This document shows, one piece after another, positions 13,401 to 26,144 of a DNA stretch of 64,000 nucleotides. The translations under genes were made by a program, and so were the position numbers. The stretch's first letter is position 1, and each line of letters begins with the position of its first letter. The notes below the pieces were generated by a model, which saw only the letters and a list, made by a program, of their open reading frames with translations, was not told the DNA's origin and did not search any database. Source of the stretch: Rozella allomycis CSF55 (Eukaryota; Rozellomycota); the NCBI GenBank assembly GCA_000442015.1, contig KE560945.1, positions 38,301-102,300 on the forward strand, given 5' to 3'.

Positions 13401-13403
13401 TAA
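10402..13403 (+). CDS. leucine-rich-repeat / long coiled-coil protein
   Basis: Seven exons with introns at 10651-10677, 11671-11697, 12202-12248 (47 nt), 12855-12883, 13031-13057 and 13172-13196 (25 nt, the shortest seen) give 939 residues. Residues 40-170 hold SDS22-type leucine-rich repeats (LIVNLDLSSNFI, LVVLCLANNQI, CLRKLDVSFNKI, LEYLDLRCNKI) with an LRR-cap-like end. From about residue 240 to the C-terminus the protein is almost continuous charged coiled coil. This architecture matches centriole/spindle proteins such as LRRCC1 and centriolin, so a structural cytoskeletal role is inferred. Sequence alone cannot confirm orthology. Confidence 0.75.
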
Positions 13404-13514
13404 ATTAATGCAATCTAAACCCTCTAAAAAGCGATTAAGTAGTAAATAAAAAAAAGTTTACATCAAATGTCTTGTCGTAAGCAATATTATAGTTCTTGTA
13501 ATCGTATGTCTCGT

Positions 13515-13586
13515 GGCTTCGTGGTCTAGTGGTATGATTCTCGCTTTGGGTGTGAGAGGTCCCGAGTTCAATCCTCGGCGGAGCCC
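13515..13586 (+). tRNA. tRNA-Pro (anticodon TGG), copy 1
   Basis: A 72-nt cloverleaf with acceptor GGCTTCG/CGGAGCC, A box TGGTCTAGTGG, B box GAGTTCAATCC and anticodon loop TTTGGGT (TGG). A run of five T follows directly and can act as a pol III terminator. The gene and the first T's are identical to copy 2 at 17812-17883; flanks on either side differ. Confidence 0.95.
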
Positions 13587-16500
13587 TTTTTGCCCTAGGG
13601 TATCAACTTTATAATTTTGTATTTTAAAGAATTTATTATTTTAAAACAGCAATTTTGATTTGAAGAGACAAAATACAGCTGACTGTAAATACGCACGCAG
13701 TAAAAAAATTATAAGCATATGTACTATGTTTACATCAAATTTAAACCGTAAGTTAAGGAATGTACGAACTTTTTAATCTCGTTTGTCCAAATTTAGTCTT
13801 TGAATTCAAAACTAGCAAAAAAGAACAAAACAAGACAAAAACATTTAAGAGGCACTTGTGTGGCAAGTGACAAAGTGAAAAACCTCTATCAATCACTGTC
13901 ATATGGCTATAAAAGGATGATCCTGGCATCAAATAGAAGGTAACGTTAAGTTAGGTTAAGTTTTCGTTTGTGTTAAGATTATAATGAGTTATTTTAACGA
14001 TTAATAAAGTGGTGCGTATATGTAATCGTGTTATCTATGCACCTGCAGAGATACTTTACTGGAATGGCAAACTTTAATGCCCAGTTTTTTTAAGACAAGT
14101 GTGCCTGTTACCAACGACATTCAAACAATTGCGATTAAACGGTTGGCTTCAGGGAAAAACAAAAAGGGAGTTGGTGGAGAATGTCTGCTTTGGAGTCCCA
14201 ATTGGATATCGTCGTCAAACAAAGTTCGGTATTAAAAGCTTAACATGACCCACTACAGTCAATTTTTATTTTGTTATATGTAAATGCTTTTATACTTTTC
14301 GCGCAATTGACCAACTTTAATGACGTTTTGTGAAGTCCGGATTAACATAAATAGAGTCGTACCGCAGCTCAAGGTATTATGTCGCCTGATATTGACGTGG
14401 TTACATTGTGAGCGTTTGGACACGTGATATTGGCGATTCTGTTTTAAGGTCCAGCGTCTATTTCACTGCGTTGATGTGTCGGATGTGTATTCTCACGATA
14501 CAATCGATTTATTTGCAGTGAGCTACTTGATTTAAAATGGCCGATATTTTACAGGCGATGTTTTATTGTATGTATTCATGTCGTCATGGCGTCGTGATAT
14601 AGACGTAGAATGTGCGCGTTAGGTGAGAGGGCGTATTAGCGTTAGACACCTCAAAACGTTTTACGTGACCAATGAAAATGAGTAGCGCGTGATCGCAAGA
14701 ACAGTTTGGGCATCAATAATGTAATCACGCAAAAAAATATGTGTTTATGACACTGAGATGACAACAGATCGACGGAAACCAATGCGTTGCGTGCTTCAAT
14801 TCCAACCTCATATATTTACATATAGAACGAGGACAATACGTGGTAAACTAATCATTAGTTAACATGAGAGTAAATGGATGTGCAAACGAAAGTTGGATGT
14901 CTTTGTAGTGTTTGATCCCAATTGTGTTCCTCTTTTAGTGGTGTCGCGCATTATTTGGAGAGTTTCTATTACCAGGGTCCTGAAACACAAGTCGTACTAA
15001 TATTGTGCATGATCGTCAGTAATTGCAAATGCATTGTTTGTAGGATGTTGCGTACGAGGTTGAGGTTTGCAATGTTTTTGGCACACATGAACGTTCATAT
15101 TTTATGCATCAAAAGTGACATGTTTAAAAGGCATGTCGTCATCGACACAGTCATTACGCATGATGCGAGTCCCGGAGCTATTAAAATCATATTATAATGT
15201 CACAAACAGGGTGCATTTAGGACTTAAACCTTGGGCCAACGATCTGCGGGCGGCGGGTGTCAATTTATTAAATATTCGCCTAGGCCTGCACTCGCAAAAT
15301 AAACATCGAATAAGACAAATATTTGGCTCGGCGTGTTACTTAACCATGACAATTACTCAACATGTTTTCTCGTGCGCACACTTTTTGCAAATAAATGAAG
15401 TATTGACCGCGCGCAATGGGCAGGTGCGTTATTCCGGTATTGGCATTATGTGGACTATGTTTAACTCGTATAGGACACGGTTATTAACTATAACATCTAT
15501 AATGTTTTGTGCAAACTCATTCCTGGATCTTGTCGAACGTGACCAGGATATGTTTATAACATTTACCGTTGGTACAAACGCATTTCAGCATTGGCAATGC
15601 TTGAACATGTATTTGAAAATAGTCAACATCTACAGCTCGTAGAGTTAGATCCACAGTCGAAATATTCTGTTCTGCGCCATGCTATATTGATAGACATGTA
15701 CATGATTTGCGCGGATGTACAGGCACGAGTAACGACGTTGAAAATAGATCGCACATAAAGCCTGGTAAGTGGTATTTATTCATTGCACGACGTGGCCATA
15801 GCCCGCTGTTGTTGTAGCGCGCGATGCATATGCCTTGATCGGGACCTACGCATATAAGAGTCTCTGAAACGACGCCAATGCAATACAAAGTGAGACAACC
15901 CACAAATCAGGTGCCTGGAAATTTTGAATTTGTGGCATACTATAATTGCTTTGTGTGTTTAAATTCACAACTAAAACAACATCCGCTACGTTAATGCAAT
16001 ATACAAATAGTAAGTGCCATGCAAAGTTGGTCAGATAAAGTTCCTTTGTCCTCTAGCCCCTTCTTCACATCCGGTCCCCAATAGTTACAGCCACTAAGGA
16101 TATGTGGTCTTCTTACGCATACGGGTCCGATGGTTATGCTCCCTGGCCGACATTATAATTGATACAAAGTAATTTTAATTGTGTTTTGACAAGGTGACAA
16201 ATTGGTTGACACCAAATTAAATATTCAAACCTGTTGGCATAAATGGCGCAAATATCTACTCAGCAACGCATGCACAGTTTTTTCGAAGTCGTCTTATGTC
16301 ATGCCATCGGTCAAATCACCAAGCATCAAGGTTTACATTTGTGCACTTTAACGTTAAGTATGCGTCGCACATTGTCCATGCAGTTTATAGATAAATATTT
16401 GCAATGCAATTTTTTTTGAGAGGCCCTTAAAAACTAACAAAGTGCCACGTATCTATATTACAGTACATTCTTTTATAGAACGTTGACGACATTGAAGCTA

Positions 16501-17811
16501 AACAAAAATTCCACTGAACCCAAGTACTTCTAAAGTCACATGAAACTGTGTAAACATCCAGAATAAAGAACATATATTCTTTTTTCGTATTAAATTGTCA
16601 GTTTGTCTTCTTGGACGCGAGTTGATTTTTCAACAATCGCAATCGCCTTATTACAGTATCTTGAGCATGTGTTTGGTACCAAACACATTCGTTTTAAAAA
16701 ACCTTCACGAAATCAAAACAAAAGGTGTTTACGCAATCAACAGCAGAACCGTTTTCGTTTAATAGAGTAAGATTAAATTTTTCAATCGCATAGTTAGTTA
16801 TTGCGAAATCTACAAAACATACAGAATTATGATTATTTTTGTACCTGTAGCAACAACATCTAAACCCTGACGTCGACTAAATGAATTCGGAGTCAACCAT
16901 TTTTCCGTGCGATAGTCCCAAAAACTCTGCAAGTCTTTTTCTGTGCATGTACCATGTAGTACGGACAGTGTCGTAAATTACATTTAAGTAAAGTTTGACC
17001 AAATCGATCAAAAAGCCATCAATATTCCTCCTGACGTTTATGACTAGACAATGCTATACAAAGATAATAACACTAACCAGACACAGCAACCTTTATAACA
17101 CGATTGTTGCTTCATCTAGCGTGTACGTGTCATCATCTTAAACCTGTACGTTGCCACAGGTGGCAATTTATGCACGACCCCAGCTTTCAAGAAGCGCCAG
17201 CGAAGTAAACCCAATGAACGAAAGCGGTTCCAAGGCCAAGAGTGGGCACTTTGATTACCACATCAAAGCCAAAAAGCAGGGGTTCGTTTTTTCATTTTCT
17301 AAATTTTCCTCAGGGTTTTCAATTTTTGTAGTTCCAAAGAATGGTTCTATCTTGTTTGTGTATTCTTTTAGAGATTTATGCGACATTTGTTCCTGAATTC
17401 AAATGTTTCATTAATCATTGTCAAGAGGTAGTGTACCTACACGTTCGGCAATCAGATGATAAGCAAAGGCTCAGACTTTGGGTGTGATAATGCACAATTG
17501 TTGCAAATGTCGCAAAACAATTATAAGTAACCAGAAGGACTGTGTTTACTGCATTTACACTTGTAAAAGCTGTTGTGAAACTGTGATTATAGCTTTTAGA
17601 AATGCAATCACCTATAATGGATTTGCCAAATAGCGCCAGCCAGAGAGGGTTTGACCATATGTGATTATACAAAGGGACATTATAAATCTGCCATGTCTGT
17701 TTATGTGCTTGTAGAATTGTTTTTGGGGTCAAACCAAAATCGATGGTGGATTCATGTACTATCATCAAGTTTTTCAAAGCAGGAATAGTGCGTTGATTCT
17801 GTCCTCCATAA
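13587..17811. other. 4.2-kb gene desert between two identical tRNA-Pro genes
   Basis: No convincing gene. The longest open frame (15115-15642 plus, 175 codons) has no recognisable domain, no neighbouring exon that extends it, and an amino-acid mix rich in Cys, His and Met that looks random. Frames at 17421-17777 (minus) and 17151-17396 (plus) are equally weak. By eye, GC is near 40 percent (a 60-base sample counted 24 G/C), against about 25 percent in the adjacent coiled-coil gene. CpG-containing words are frequent. Candidates are a decayed insertion, non-coding RNA, or a centromere-like segment. Confidence 0.5.
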
Positions 17812-17883
17812 GGCTTCGTGGTCTAGTGGTATGATTCTCGCTTTGGGTGTGAGAGGTCCCGAGTTCAATCCTCGGCGGAGCCC
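17812..17883 (+). tRNA. tRNA-Pro (anticodon TGG), copy 2
   Basis: Identical over all 72 nt to the tRNA-Pro at 13515-13586, with TTTTTT immediately after the discriminator base. The upstream 10 bases (TCCTCCATAA) differ from those of copy 1, so the duplicated unit is essentially the tRNA gene itself. Confidence 0.95.
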
Positions 17884-17972
17884 TTTTTTCATGCTTTTCT
17901 ATCGTCCTCATCTTCATAAGAAGAATCCATTTGTCATAAAGACTCGATTCAAAAAATTTAGAGTAAGGAAAG

Positions 17973-20900
17973 TTAATTTATTAAGATGGAGAGCTTTTTG
18001 AATTCATTGGAATTGATCATTTTAATGGCCAAGGACATGACAAGTGATGCAGACAACGGCGCATTGATAAGATCTGGATAAAAGAGAGCAACAAATAATT
18101 TTAGGATAGCATTTTGTCTTTGATCCGCGGAAGCATTGGAAACTAGAAGAGAGTCCATGCAATTGTTGAAGAATGAAACAGACTCAGATTGATTGAAGAA
18201 CTTTACGACGGTTAAATGAACAAAAGGATCAAGAATGAATGATGAAAATATTTCTTTAAAAGTATGAGGAAAAGCCCTTAGAAAATATAATGAATCAACA
18301 GAGTTAAATTGTTCAATTAACATTTGAGTGATCTCAGGATCCATTTTCTCTTTAGCTACTTGACCCATTAAGATAAGGGTGTCTTTGTCATGACATTTTG
18401 AAATAATTGAACAAAAAGCCATTGAAGTGGATTTTGACATTTTACCTTTTGCAGCGATCGTATTTGCTAAGAATTCGTTCACATTGAATTCATTTTCAAA
18501 AAATGCCAACAAAATTGATTCTCCGAAATTTCCCTGCGCATCCATTAAAAGGTTTGGAATATTCTTAACTGCCAAATCAATAAACTGTTTTGAATTTAGA
18601 ACACTAATAATAAATGAAAATAGAGAACGTGAAAAGTGTTTTTGAATGACTTTATCGCTACCTGTGATGGTTGTTTTAATGCAATGTTTGAAAGCGAGAA
18701 GAAATGAAGTTTCCGAAATATCTAAAATATTTGACCAATCAATACGAGGCAAATTTTGACAGTTAGAAATCACTTTAAACGCAATTTCATTACGGGATTC
18801 AATTAAATTAAATAAAATTGAATCTTTTTGAAATAAATTTTTAGGTTCAATTTCTGTCTGGAAACTCAAGGTAGAAACAAACCCAGAAATTCCCCAAAGC
18901 AATAACACAATTGAATCTCGACGATTCTTGATGCTTTCAGAATTGCTTAAAGATTTATTCAAGTAAACATCCATTGGATCGATGCTTGGAGGAAGCGAAT
19001 TAAGAATAAATGAATCAGACAGAGGAATTTCTTTTGATTCTAAAATATTTGATAAAAGATTTCTGTATTTTCTTTCTTCAAATTCAAGTTTCAATTTTTC
19101 TCTGACGGATGATTTTAAGCCAGGATTCAAAATCAATACTTGGCATAAAACGAGCTCAAAATGAATTTCTTTATTATTTTCTATCAAATAATTTATTTCT
19201 TCTTGTTTAGCAGTGGATAAAAGGGAAGATATCATTCTGCCAAGTATAATAGACGTTATACATTGCAAGTTTGTGTCGCAGTGTTTTATTATTGAATGAA
19301 ACCCATTCATAATTATACTATTTAAATTCAATCTAAAAGAATTTGTAAAATGAAGTCCAAGAAATACAATTTTTGATAGATGAACGTCTTCACTATAATT
19401 TTCTTCTGGGGTTGTAAATTGGAGGGAAAACTTTTTATACAATTCATCCAGTTCTGGACTCTGAATAAAATAATAAATTGCTAAAATAACCCAAATTATT
19501 ATAAACTACCTGTTAAAAGTATAATTGAGAATGAAACGATGCTTGAATCGGGACTGTTTGAAACAAGATCCAAACTTTCTTTAAGAAGGTGTTCAACTTG
19601 GTTAGGATTATTATTAAAATAAATTTTCAAAATTTCGATGAAATGCAAATGAAAAAATATGGAATCCCAAAGAGTTAAAGGAACAGAATAGTTTAACCTT
19701 AATGACTTTATGTCAACATTGTTTAAACAAAGTAAATCAAAAAATGTTTTAAAACTTTTAATTGCTGGCGGCGTTAAAGAATTTTTAAACAATGGAGAAA
19801 TTTTATCAACAAACTTTAATGCTTCCAATCGCAAATTGGATCCCCCGGCAATTGAAGACCTCCCCAACGTGGAAATTTCAGAATTCACTAACCAAGTCAA
19901 ATAATTAACAGCGCCTTGGCCAATCGATAAAAATTTACTTAAATCGTCTATTTCGACTGCATGATTTAATTTAATTAAAGAATCAAGACACGCCTCGACT
20001 AATTTCACATTTCCTTTTCCATGCAAAAGATATGCATTAACAACCCTGGTCATTTCATTTATGCAATTCTGCTTCAAAGATTCAAAAGAGTTTGTGGAAT
20101 CGCCAATTTCTCCTAAAAATCCAATAAATCTATAATAGAAAACCAAAAGGTCCTCATCAAGAAAGGGTTTAAGTGGAAACAAGAAAATGTTTAAAACTAC
20201 GGGAAACCAGGTATGGGAATCTTACTTGCGCGAGGATCAGCGATAGAAGACAACGACATGAAAGAATTTAATATTAAAAATAAAATTTGTCTGTTAATTC
20301 CCTTGCTTTGAGATTTAAAATACCTTGAAATCCAAATTAAACAATCAGTCCCATAATTGTCTGCGTTCATTTTACTGAGATAACTATGAGAGACTAAACG
20401 CTAAACTTACCTTATCGATGTCGCCAAACTTAGTTCCCATTCACAATCATTTATTTTCTCAAAAAGGATTTGCCTTAAATATGGAAAAGCGCGGCTATTT
20501 TGAACGCAAAACTTTGTGAAAAATGAAAATGCCATTTTAGATGTTTTGGGCTTATCGCTTTGATTTATTAAACACAAAAAGAGATTTATCACTCTGGCGC
20601 TTATCATTGAATCCATTTGAAAACCACAAAGTGAATCTAGAAATGTAGAAATTGATATCTTTCCACTTTTATACAACAGATTTAAATGAAGAAACAACTG
20701 CTGCTGTGCCACACAATCATCCGCCATTTTTAAAAGCAAATTAAGTGCACTTGAAGAAAATTGGTGATCTGAATGAAAACATAGTGAGGTAACCAGGTCG
20801 AATGAATAATAATTTTCACATTTTTGATTGTACCAATTGAAATCAAAACTCTTCGCTGTTGATTTGTAATAACCTAGAGAATCTACAATTTCACAATCAA

Positions 20901-21813
20901 AATCTAATGCTTTAAATCCTTTTAAAGTTATTATTTTAAAAATAAACTGCTGAATCATTTTAGCAGTTGATGAAGATATATGTCGTTCTTCAAGAATCAT
21001 ATTCAAACGTGGCAAAAGTAACAAAAGAAAAGAATATTCACAATTCGCCAAAATATTAATACAAAAGTTTAATATTTCTTCATTAAAATATAAAGTGAGT
21101 AATGCGAATCCCAAAAGTTCGCCATTCGCATCAGAACTCCAATCATGAAGAAATGTAAGCCACTTTGTTACATCTTCTTCATTTGACGTTAAAATAAACT
21201 TAATCATTGCATTTTTTATTTCCTTTTTATATAAAGGTATCAATTTCAACGCTAAATCAAATTGATCAATACTAATATTTGCAATTTGATCCAAATTCTT
21301 TATAAAAATATTTTTCGAAATTTCATTAAAAGTAATATAAAAATTCAAAACTTTATCTTTACAGTCTCCATTAAATGTCTCTGGCTTGAAATATCTCTCC
21401 AAAACAATCAATTGGTCGTTTTCATTCATATATGGCAGTATTTGATACCTCAAAATATCAACATAAAATATATTTTGACTTGAAACAATTTTTTCTACCC
21501 ATTCAAAGCAATTCATGGTGCATAGAGACTTTATAGATTCATAAATACATGCATTTGAATTAGACGATAAAATAATTAACATGAGCTTTTCCTTTACTTT
21601 ATCAAGCTCAAAAATATTATTTTCCACCATTTCCATTATCAAACTTTGCGCAAACAAACGATGGTCATCCTCGTCATAATAAACTTGCCATATCCAACTC
21701 CAAAATTCCAAAGATTTAGATGTCTCCAAATCTAAATTTGCCCTTATTAGTTTCCAGAGAGAATAACCGTAGTTTTTGCCTTGTTTCCCAAAAAATGTTT
21801 TAATCTTTTCCAT
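17973..21813 (-). CDS. focadhesin/RST1-like HEAT protein (DUF3730)
   Basis: Four exons (introns 20375-20410, 20197-20225 and 19481-19509; 36, 29 and 29 nt) encode about 1,248 mostly alpha-helical residues with HEAT-like pairs. The block ALNLLLKMADDC followed by CEWELSLATSI at an exon junction matches the conserved core of the DUF3730 region of focadhesin (animals) and RST1 (plants), which tether the cytoplasmic exosome to the SKI complex. Assignment rests on this block and on size and all-helical character; the rest is too divergent to judge by eye. Its ATG is 15 nt from that of SF3B4 on the opposite strand. Confidence 0.55.
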
Positions 21814-21828
21814 TTGGGAAATTTTAGA
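21814..21828. promoter_or_regulatory. 15-nt divergent start-codon interval (FOCAD-like / SF3B4)
   Basis: Only TTGGGAAATTTTAGA separates the two opposing ATGs. Each 5' leader must therefore overlap the other coding region, or be almost absent. The core GGAAATTTT resembles GAAATTTC in the THOC7/VPS53 interval. A shared initiator is inferred. Confidence 0.5.
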
Positions 21829-22699
21829 ATGCAAAGAGCAAACACGGCACAACCAGATAAAAACCAAGGTAAATGTAAATAGCTAGAAACAAAGGTATTT
21901 TTATAGTATTTTGAATTTTTAAAGAGGCAAATGTGTACATAGGAAACATTGACGAAAAAGTTTCAGAAGCACTTTTGTGGGAACTAATGCTACAAGCAGG
22001 GCAAGTAGGTAACGCTGGCAAATAAAGTTAAGTATAGTGAATGTTTTTATTCCTAGAGATCGTGTAACAGGATTACATCAAGGATTTGGATTTTGCGAAT
22101 TTGCAACAGTGGAAGATGCTGATTATGCGTAAAAATATTGATGATATCTAATTAAAAGATGCAAAATCATGAATATGGTGAAATTGTATGGAAAGCCTAT
22201 TAGGCTAAACAAGGCTGCAGCTGACAAGAAGGAACTTGATATCGGTGCAACGTTGTTTATTGGTAACCTGGCCCCAGAAGTAGATGAAAAGACCCTGTAT
22301 GATACATTTTCAGCGTTTGGTGTTATATTGCAAACACCCAAGATTGTTCGTGACGCAACCAGTGGAGTTTCAAGGGGTGTTGGATTTGTACATTTTGATA
22401 ATTTTGAGTCATCCGATCAAGCGATTTCAGCGATGAATGGGCAATATTTAAGTGGCAAAGCGATAACAGTTTCGTATGCAAACAAAAAGGATGGCAAGGG
22501 AGGACAGCATGGAACAGCGGCTGAGAGATTATTGGCGTCTCAAGCCAAGAGAAGACAAGTTAATTTAGGAAATGAGCTATTAGAAATGCAAAGAGAGCAA
22601 ATGGCACAAGCAGCGATTGCTACACAAGGACAAGCCACGTTTGCACCACCGACGGTTTACGTTCCACCAGGCATGGCTTTCCCAGGCAGAGCAATATAA
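21829..22699 (+). CDS. SF3B4: splicing factor SF3b subunit 4 (SF3B4/SAP49)
   Basis: U2 snRNP component that contacts pre-mRNA near the branch site. Four exons (introns 21869-21924, 56 nt; 22009-22037, 29 nt; 22129-22158, 30 nt) give 251 residues. RRM1 starts [14 protein letters not shown] and RRM2 has [24 protein letters not shown]. The linker [15 protein letters not shown] is nearly diagnostic. The Pro-rich C-terminal tail of animal homologues is very short here (ending [13 protein letters not shown]). The strong match fixes all three introns and the 13-residue N-terminus before RRM1, which supports the start. Tail-to-tail with WDR3, 54 nt apart. Confidence 0.95.
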
Positions 22700-22753
22700 A
22701 ATGATATGAAATGGAATTAATAAATTAATTCATTGATCAAATGAAATAAATGT

Positions 22754-25527
22754 TTATTGAGATACTAGTTTCCTTTTTAAAACCTTTTTGTTTAAGAGGT
22801 AGAGTTGATTTAGTTTTGCATCCAATTCTTCATCGGCGTAAAAGGTAGATTGATGCTTTGATTCCCAAAGTTTTTTGAGCAAATTCAAGGCGCCAAGATT
22901 GAAATTTACTTGTTCCTATTAAGGTTTAAGAAATGAATTTACTTTGATGCATTTGAGATTATTTTCATTTCCAACTAGAAGATTGTCGAGCATTGTTTTG
23001 AATTCAGGAGAGCTTTTAAGTTGGTTGAAATGAATTTGACAAAGGAATGAAGCGATTCTTGTAGATAGCGAAGGATTGATTTGGCTATTTAGAGATAAAA
23101 ATGAAAGAAAATGGGAAGCATAAGAAAATGGAAGGACAATCAAAGCGTCTTCAAGCTGAGCGAATGAAATTTTGTCTAAAACTTTGAAAACGTAAACTTC
23201 TGCAGAAATATTCCCATAAGCCAAAAGAATTGGATTAGTTTCTGAAATTTCGGATTTTGATTCCAGAAAAATGTCCAACGCTTCAATTATTTTCTCACCC
23301 AACGTTAAAGTTTCAGCAGTAGCGATTGTTGGTCTTTCATTGTCTTGATTTTGTAAAATCGACGCATCAATTAATTCATCGACTTGTTTTTCTCTTTCTT
23401 CTTCAATGAAAACTTGATCTTCTGTTCTTTGCCACATTCTAATGGATCGATCATGCGATGCGGAAACTACGAAATTTCCATGTTGGCTTATCGCCAAGCC
23501 CCAAACTTCACCTTGATGGCCTTTTAAATTCATGATATTCTCTCTTTTATCTGCATCCCAATATTTAACCATTCCATCTTTCCCTGCAGAAAAGAAATAA
23601 TGAGTGTTGGCCACAAATTTGACTTGAGTCACCGAATCTTGATGAGCAAAGAATGACTTGTGGCAATCACCAAAGTCCATTCCCCAAACCTTCACATTTT
23701 TATCAGCTGATCCAGTCAAAATTAATGTATTATCAGACGAAATATCCAACGACAAAACTGGCAACTAAAAATAAAAAGAAAATTCAAGTTTTACTTTGTG
23801 TCCATATAGTGAAATGTAAAATTTTAATGAATCAGCAAAGAATATCTTCACGGTCGAATCTAAAAGACCAACTGCGATGTATTTCTGGTCATTGCTGTAA
23901 CAAACACACAGAATATCATCATTCATCTTTAATGTCCTTGTTAAACTAAGACTTAATCTTCTTTGCGTCAATGAATATTCCTTATCTTCTACAAGCTCAA
24001 AATCCCAAAATTTAACCAACTTGTCCCCTGAACCTGAGACTAAGCCTCTTCTATCAGGACGAATTTGAAGGGACCAAATAGGCCCTTCGTGTGCTTCTAT
24101 CTGTTCTATTACAAGAGAAGTTGAAATATCATAAATAAATATATTTCCTTCTTTGGTTCCAATAACAATCTAATCCAGCAAACTTTACAACAATTACCTG
24201 TCTATCTCCTGGTACAAACACACAAGATAACGCAAATGGACAATTAAAAGTTCTCACAAGTTTTCCGCTTGACGTATTCCAAATCTTTACGCAATCAGAA
24301 GACGCAGAGACAAGTTGAATGTCATCAGAAGAAAGACTAACCACTCTAACATCCGATGAATGCCCAAATCGATCAAGCTTGCAAACTTGTTCAATTTCCA
24401 ATTCAAATGACTTTTCATTCTTTTTAACTTTGAAAAAATATTCTTCGATTGAATTATTTGAAAGCGAAAAAACGACCTATTTCAGAAATTTCAAAAATCT
24501 ACTTTGGCGCCATTTTTCATGGCAATCAAATCACAAGATTTTATTTTATGTTCACATTTGAAAACTGTTAATTTTTCAAATTCATCTTCAAAGCAACTTT
24601 TTTCATCTGAAACTCCCTTTCTTTTAGCTCTTCTCTTGACTTTCCTATCGATTTCTTCTCTAGTTCTCATTCTGAAAATATCAACAGATTTGTCATTGGA
24701 TTGAACAAAAATTAAATTGAAATTTGTGAAAATGCAACGAATCGTTCTTTCGCGACTTTGTTTCTCCAAACATCCAGAAAATACAAAAATATTCTAAATT
24801 ATTATTTAAGCGACTTAAAATACCTTGTTAGATTCCAGAGACGTTAAATTTTCAACGTTAATTGAATAAAATCTAATTTGTTGATCTTTCGATCCAACTA
24901 GAAGGTACTTTAAATCGGGGCTTAGCGTTAAAGAATAGACTTCATTCTTATTGTCCACAATTGTTTCGATGCATGCCTTGCTGCCAAGTTCCCAGCATTT
25001 AACAAGCATATCTTTAGAAGATGAAATCAAATATTCGTCATTCAAGAATACAATGTCAGTCACTGCATTTTTATGCCCTTGAAGTCTATAAAGTCCACAT
25101 TCTCCAAATACATCCCAAACAACAATATCACAATCTTTAGATCCAGATGCCAGCTTTGTTCCATCTTTTGAGAAAACAAGTTTGGTTATTCCTGATTTAT
25201 GACCATTAAATACTATTAATGGACTGGCATACTCATTCTTCTTCCAAATTCTAATAGATCCATCATTGTAACCCGCCGCAAGTAAACCATCGTGAGATTT
25301 TGCTATACAATTTATACTAGTAAGACAATCTTGATCTATAATGTTTTTAATCTTTTATCTTGAATATAAATTATTACTCTTTCTTGTAATCTCAAATTCC
25401 ACACAGATACAGATTCCAGAGTTGGAACTATAACATTTTCACCATCTTGTTCGTAAAGAATATTTCCTTCACTAGATATTACGCCAAAAGTTGAAAAAGG
25501 TTCGTATTTTAAATAAGAATGAACCAT
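22754..25527 (-). CDS. UTP12: U3 snoRNP WD40 protein WDR3/Utp12 (Dip2)
   Basis: Small-subunit processome component needed for 18S rRNA processing in the nucleolus. Seven exons (introns 25352-25377, 24794-24823, 24477-24502, 24170-24197, 23765-23794 and 22916-22942; 26-30 nt) give 868 residues, close to the family length. Two tandem WD40 propellers are visible (GYNDGSIRIW, SSSKDMLVKCW, SASSDCVKIW, SGSGDKLVKFW, TGSADKNVKVW, SASHDRSIRMW). An acidic/basic linker and the helical Utp12 domain follow. The segment SASHDRSIRMWQRTEDQ then EEERE is typical of WDR3. The N-terminus MVHSYLKYEPFSTFG also matches. A CCCTGGTCT box lies about 20 nt before the ATG. Confidence 0.93.
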
Positions 25528-25565
25528 TTCTTAAAATTTTGTAAGACCAGGGTTACACTGTGTAT

Positions 25566-26132
25566 TTAGTTGCAAGAATAGTTTTTATTTAATAAATCCA
25601 AAAGCGAAATAATGCTGCTCTCTCTGTTATTTAATGTTGACTGTAGTTTATTCACTTGTGCTTCCAACTGAGAAATTTCTTGTAGCATTTGTTCCTTTTC
25701 CCTATATTCCAGTGATCAAATTATATACTTTGCTAATAAAGAGCATGGTTTTTTCTCTTGTATTTTTAAAGAAAGGGCATCGTACTGCAATTTCCTATTC
25801 TTATTTTCGAGTTCATTCTTTAGCTTTTCCTGAACCTGTAACAACTCGTTTTGCTCTGTTTCTATTTGCTCATCTATTATATAAGGCTAAATAAATATAC
25901 CAAATTGATTTTCTGGCATATTTTTCTGGTCTTGCTCTATAACATCCGTCATTTTACGTACTTTTGCAAACGCCAACTGCAAAAGGTCTGTTTCAATGCT
26001 ATGTTCGATATCACTGCAGCCGTTATACAATTTTTTTAATCCTCTTTTCAATGGTTTTTCGTCGATATCCAGCTTTGCCCTGATAATGATAGAATCTATG
26101 TAGAAAAAGCTGTTGAATTTACCTTCATCCAT
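25566..26132 (-). CDS. THOC7: THO complex subunit 7 (THOC7)-like coiled-coil protein
   Basis: Part of the THO/TREX complex coupling transcription to mRNA export. Four exons (introns 26096-26122, 25874-25900 and 25702-25728, each 27 nt) encode 161 residues. Exon 1 is only 10 nt. The start MDEDSIIIRAKLDIDEKPLK and the later NRKLQYDALSLKIQE resemble the conserved N-terminal R-x-RL and EYDALAK segments of THOC7; the remainder is coiled coil. Length is slightly below animal THOC7 (about 200). The gene ends 38 nt beyond the WDR3 ATG and diverges from VPS53 with 12 nt between ATGs. Confidence 0.6.
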
Positions 26133-26144
26133 TTCTGAAATTTC
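26133..26144. promoter_or_regulatory. 12-nt divergent start-codon interval (THOC7 / VPS53)
   Basis: The whole interval is TTCTGAAATTTC; the last eight bases (26137-26144) are the palindrome GAAATTTC. It is the shortest spacer between opposed ATGs in the window. Both starts are supported by homology immediately downstream. A bidirectional initiator is inferred. Confidence 0.5.

Noticed and set aside
14922-17777. Several short frames in the tRNA-bracketed region as genes
   Set aside because: No domains, no splice-linked extensions of the kind seen in every other gene here, and amino-acid composition looks random; kept only as a finding.
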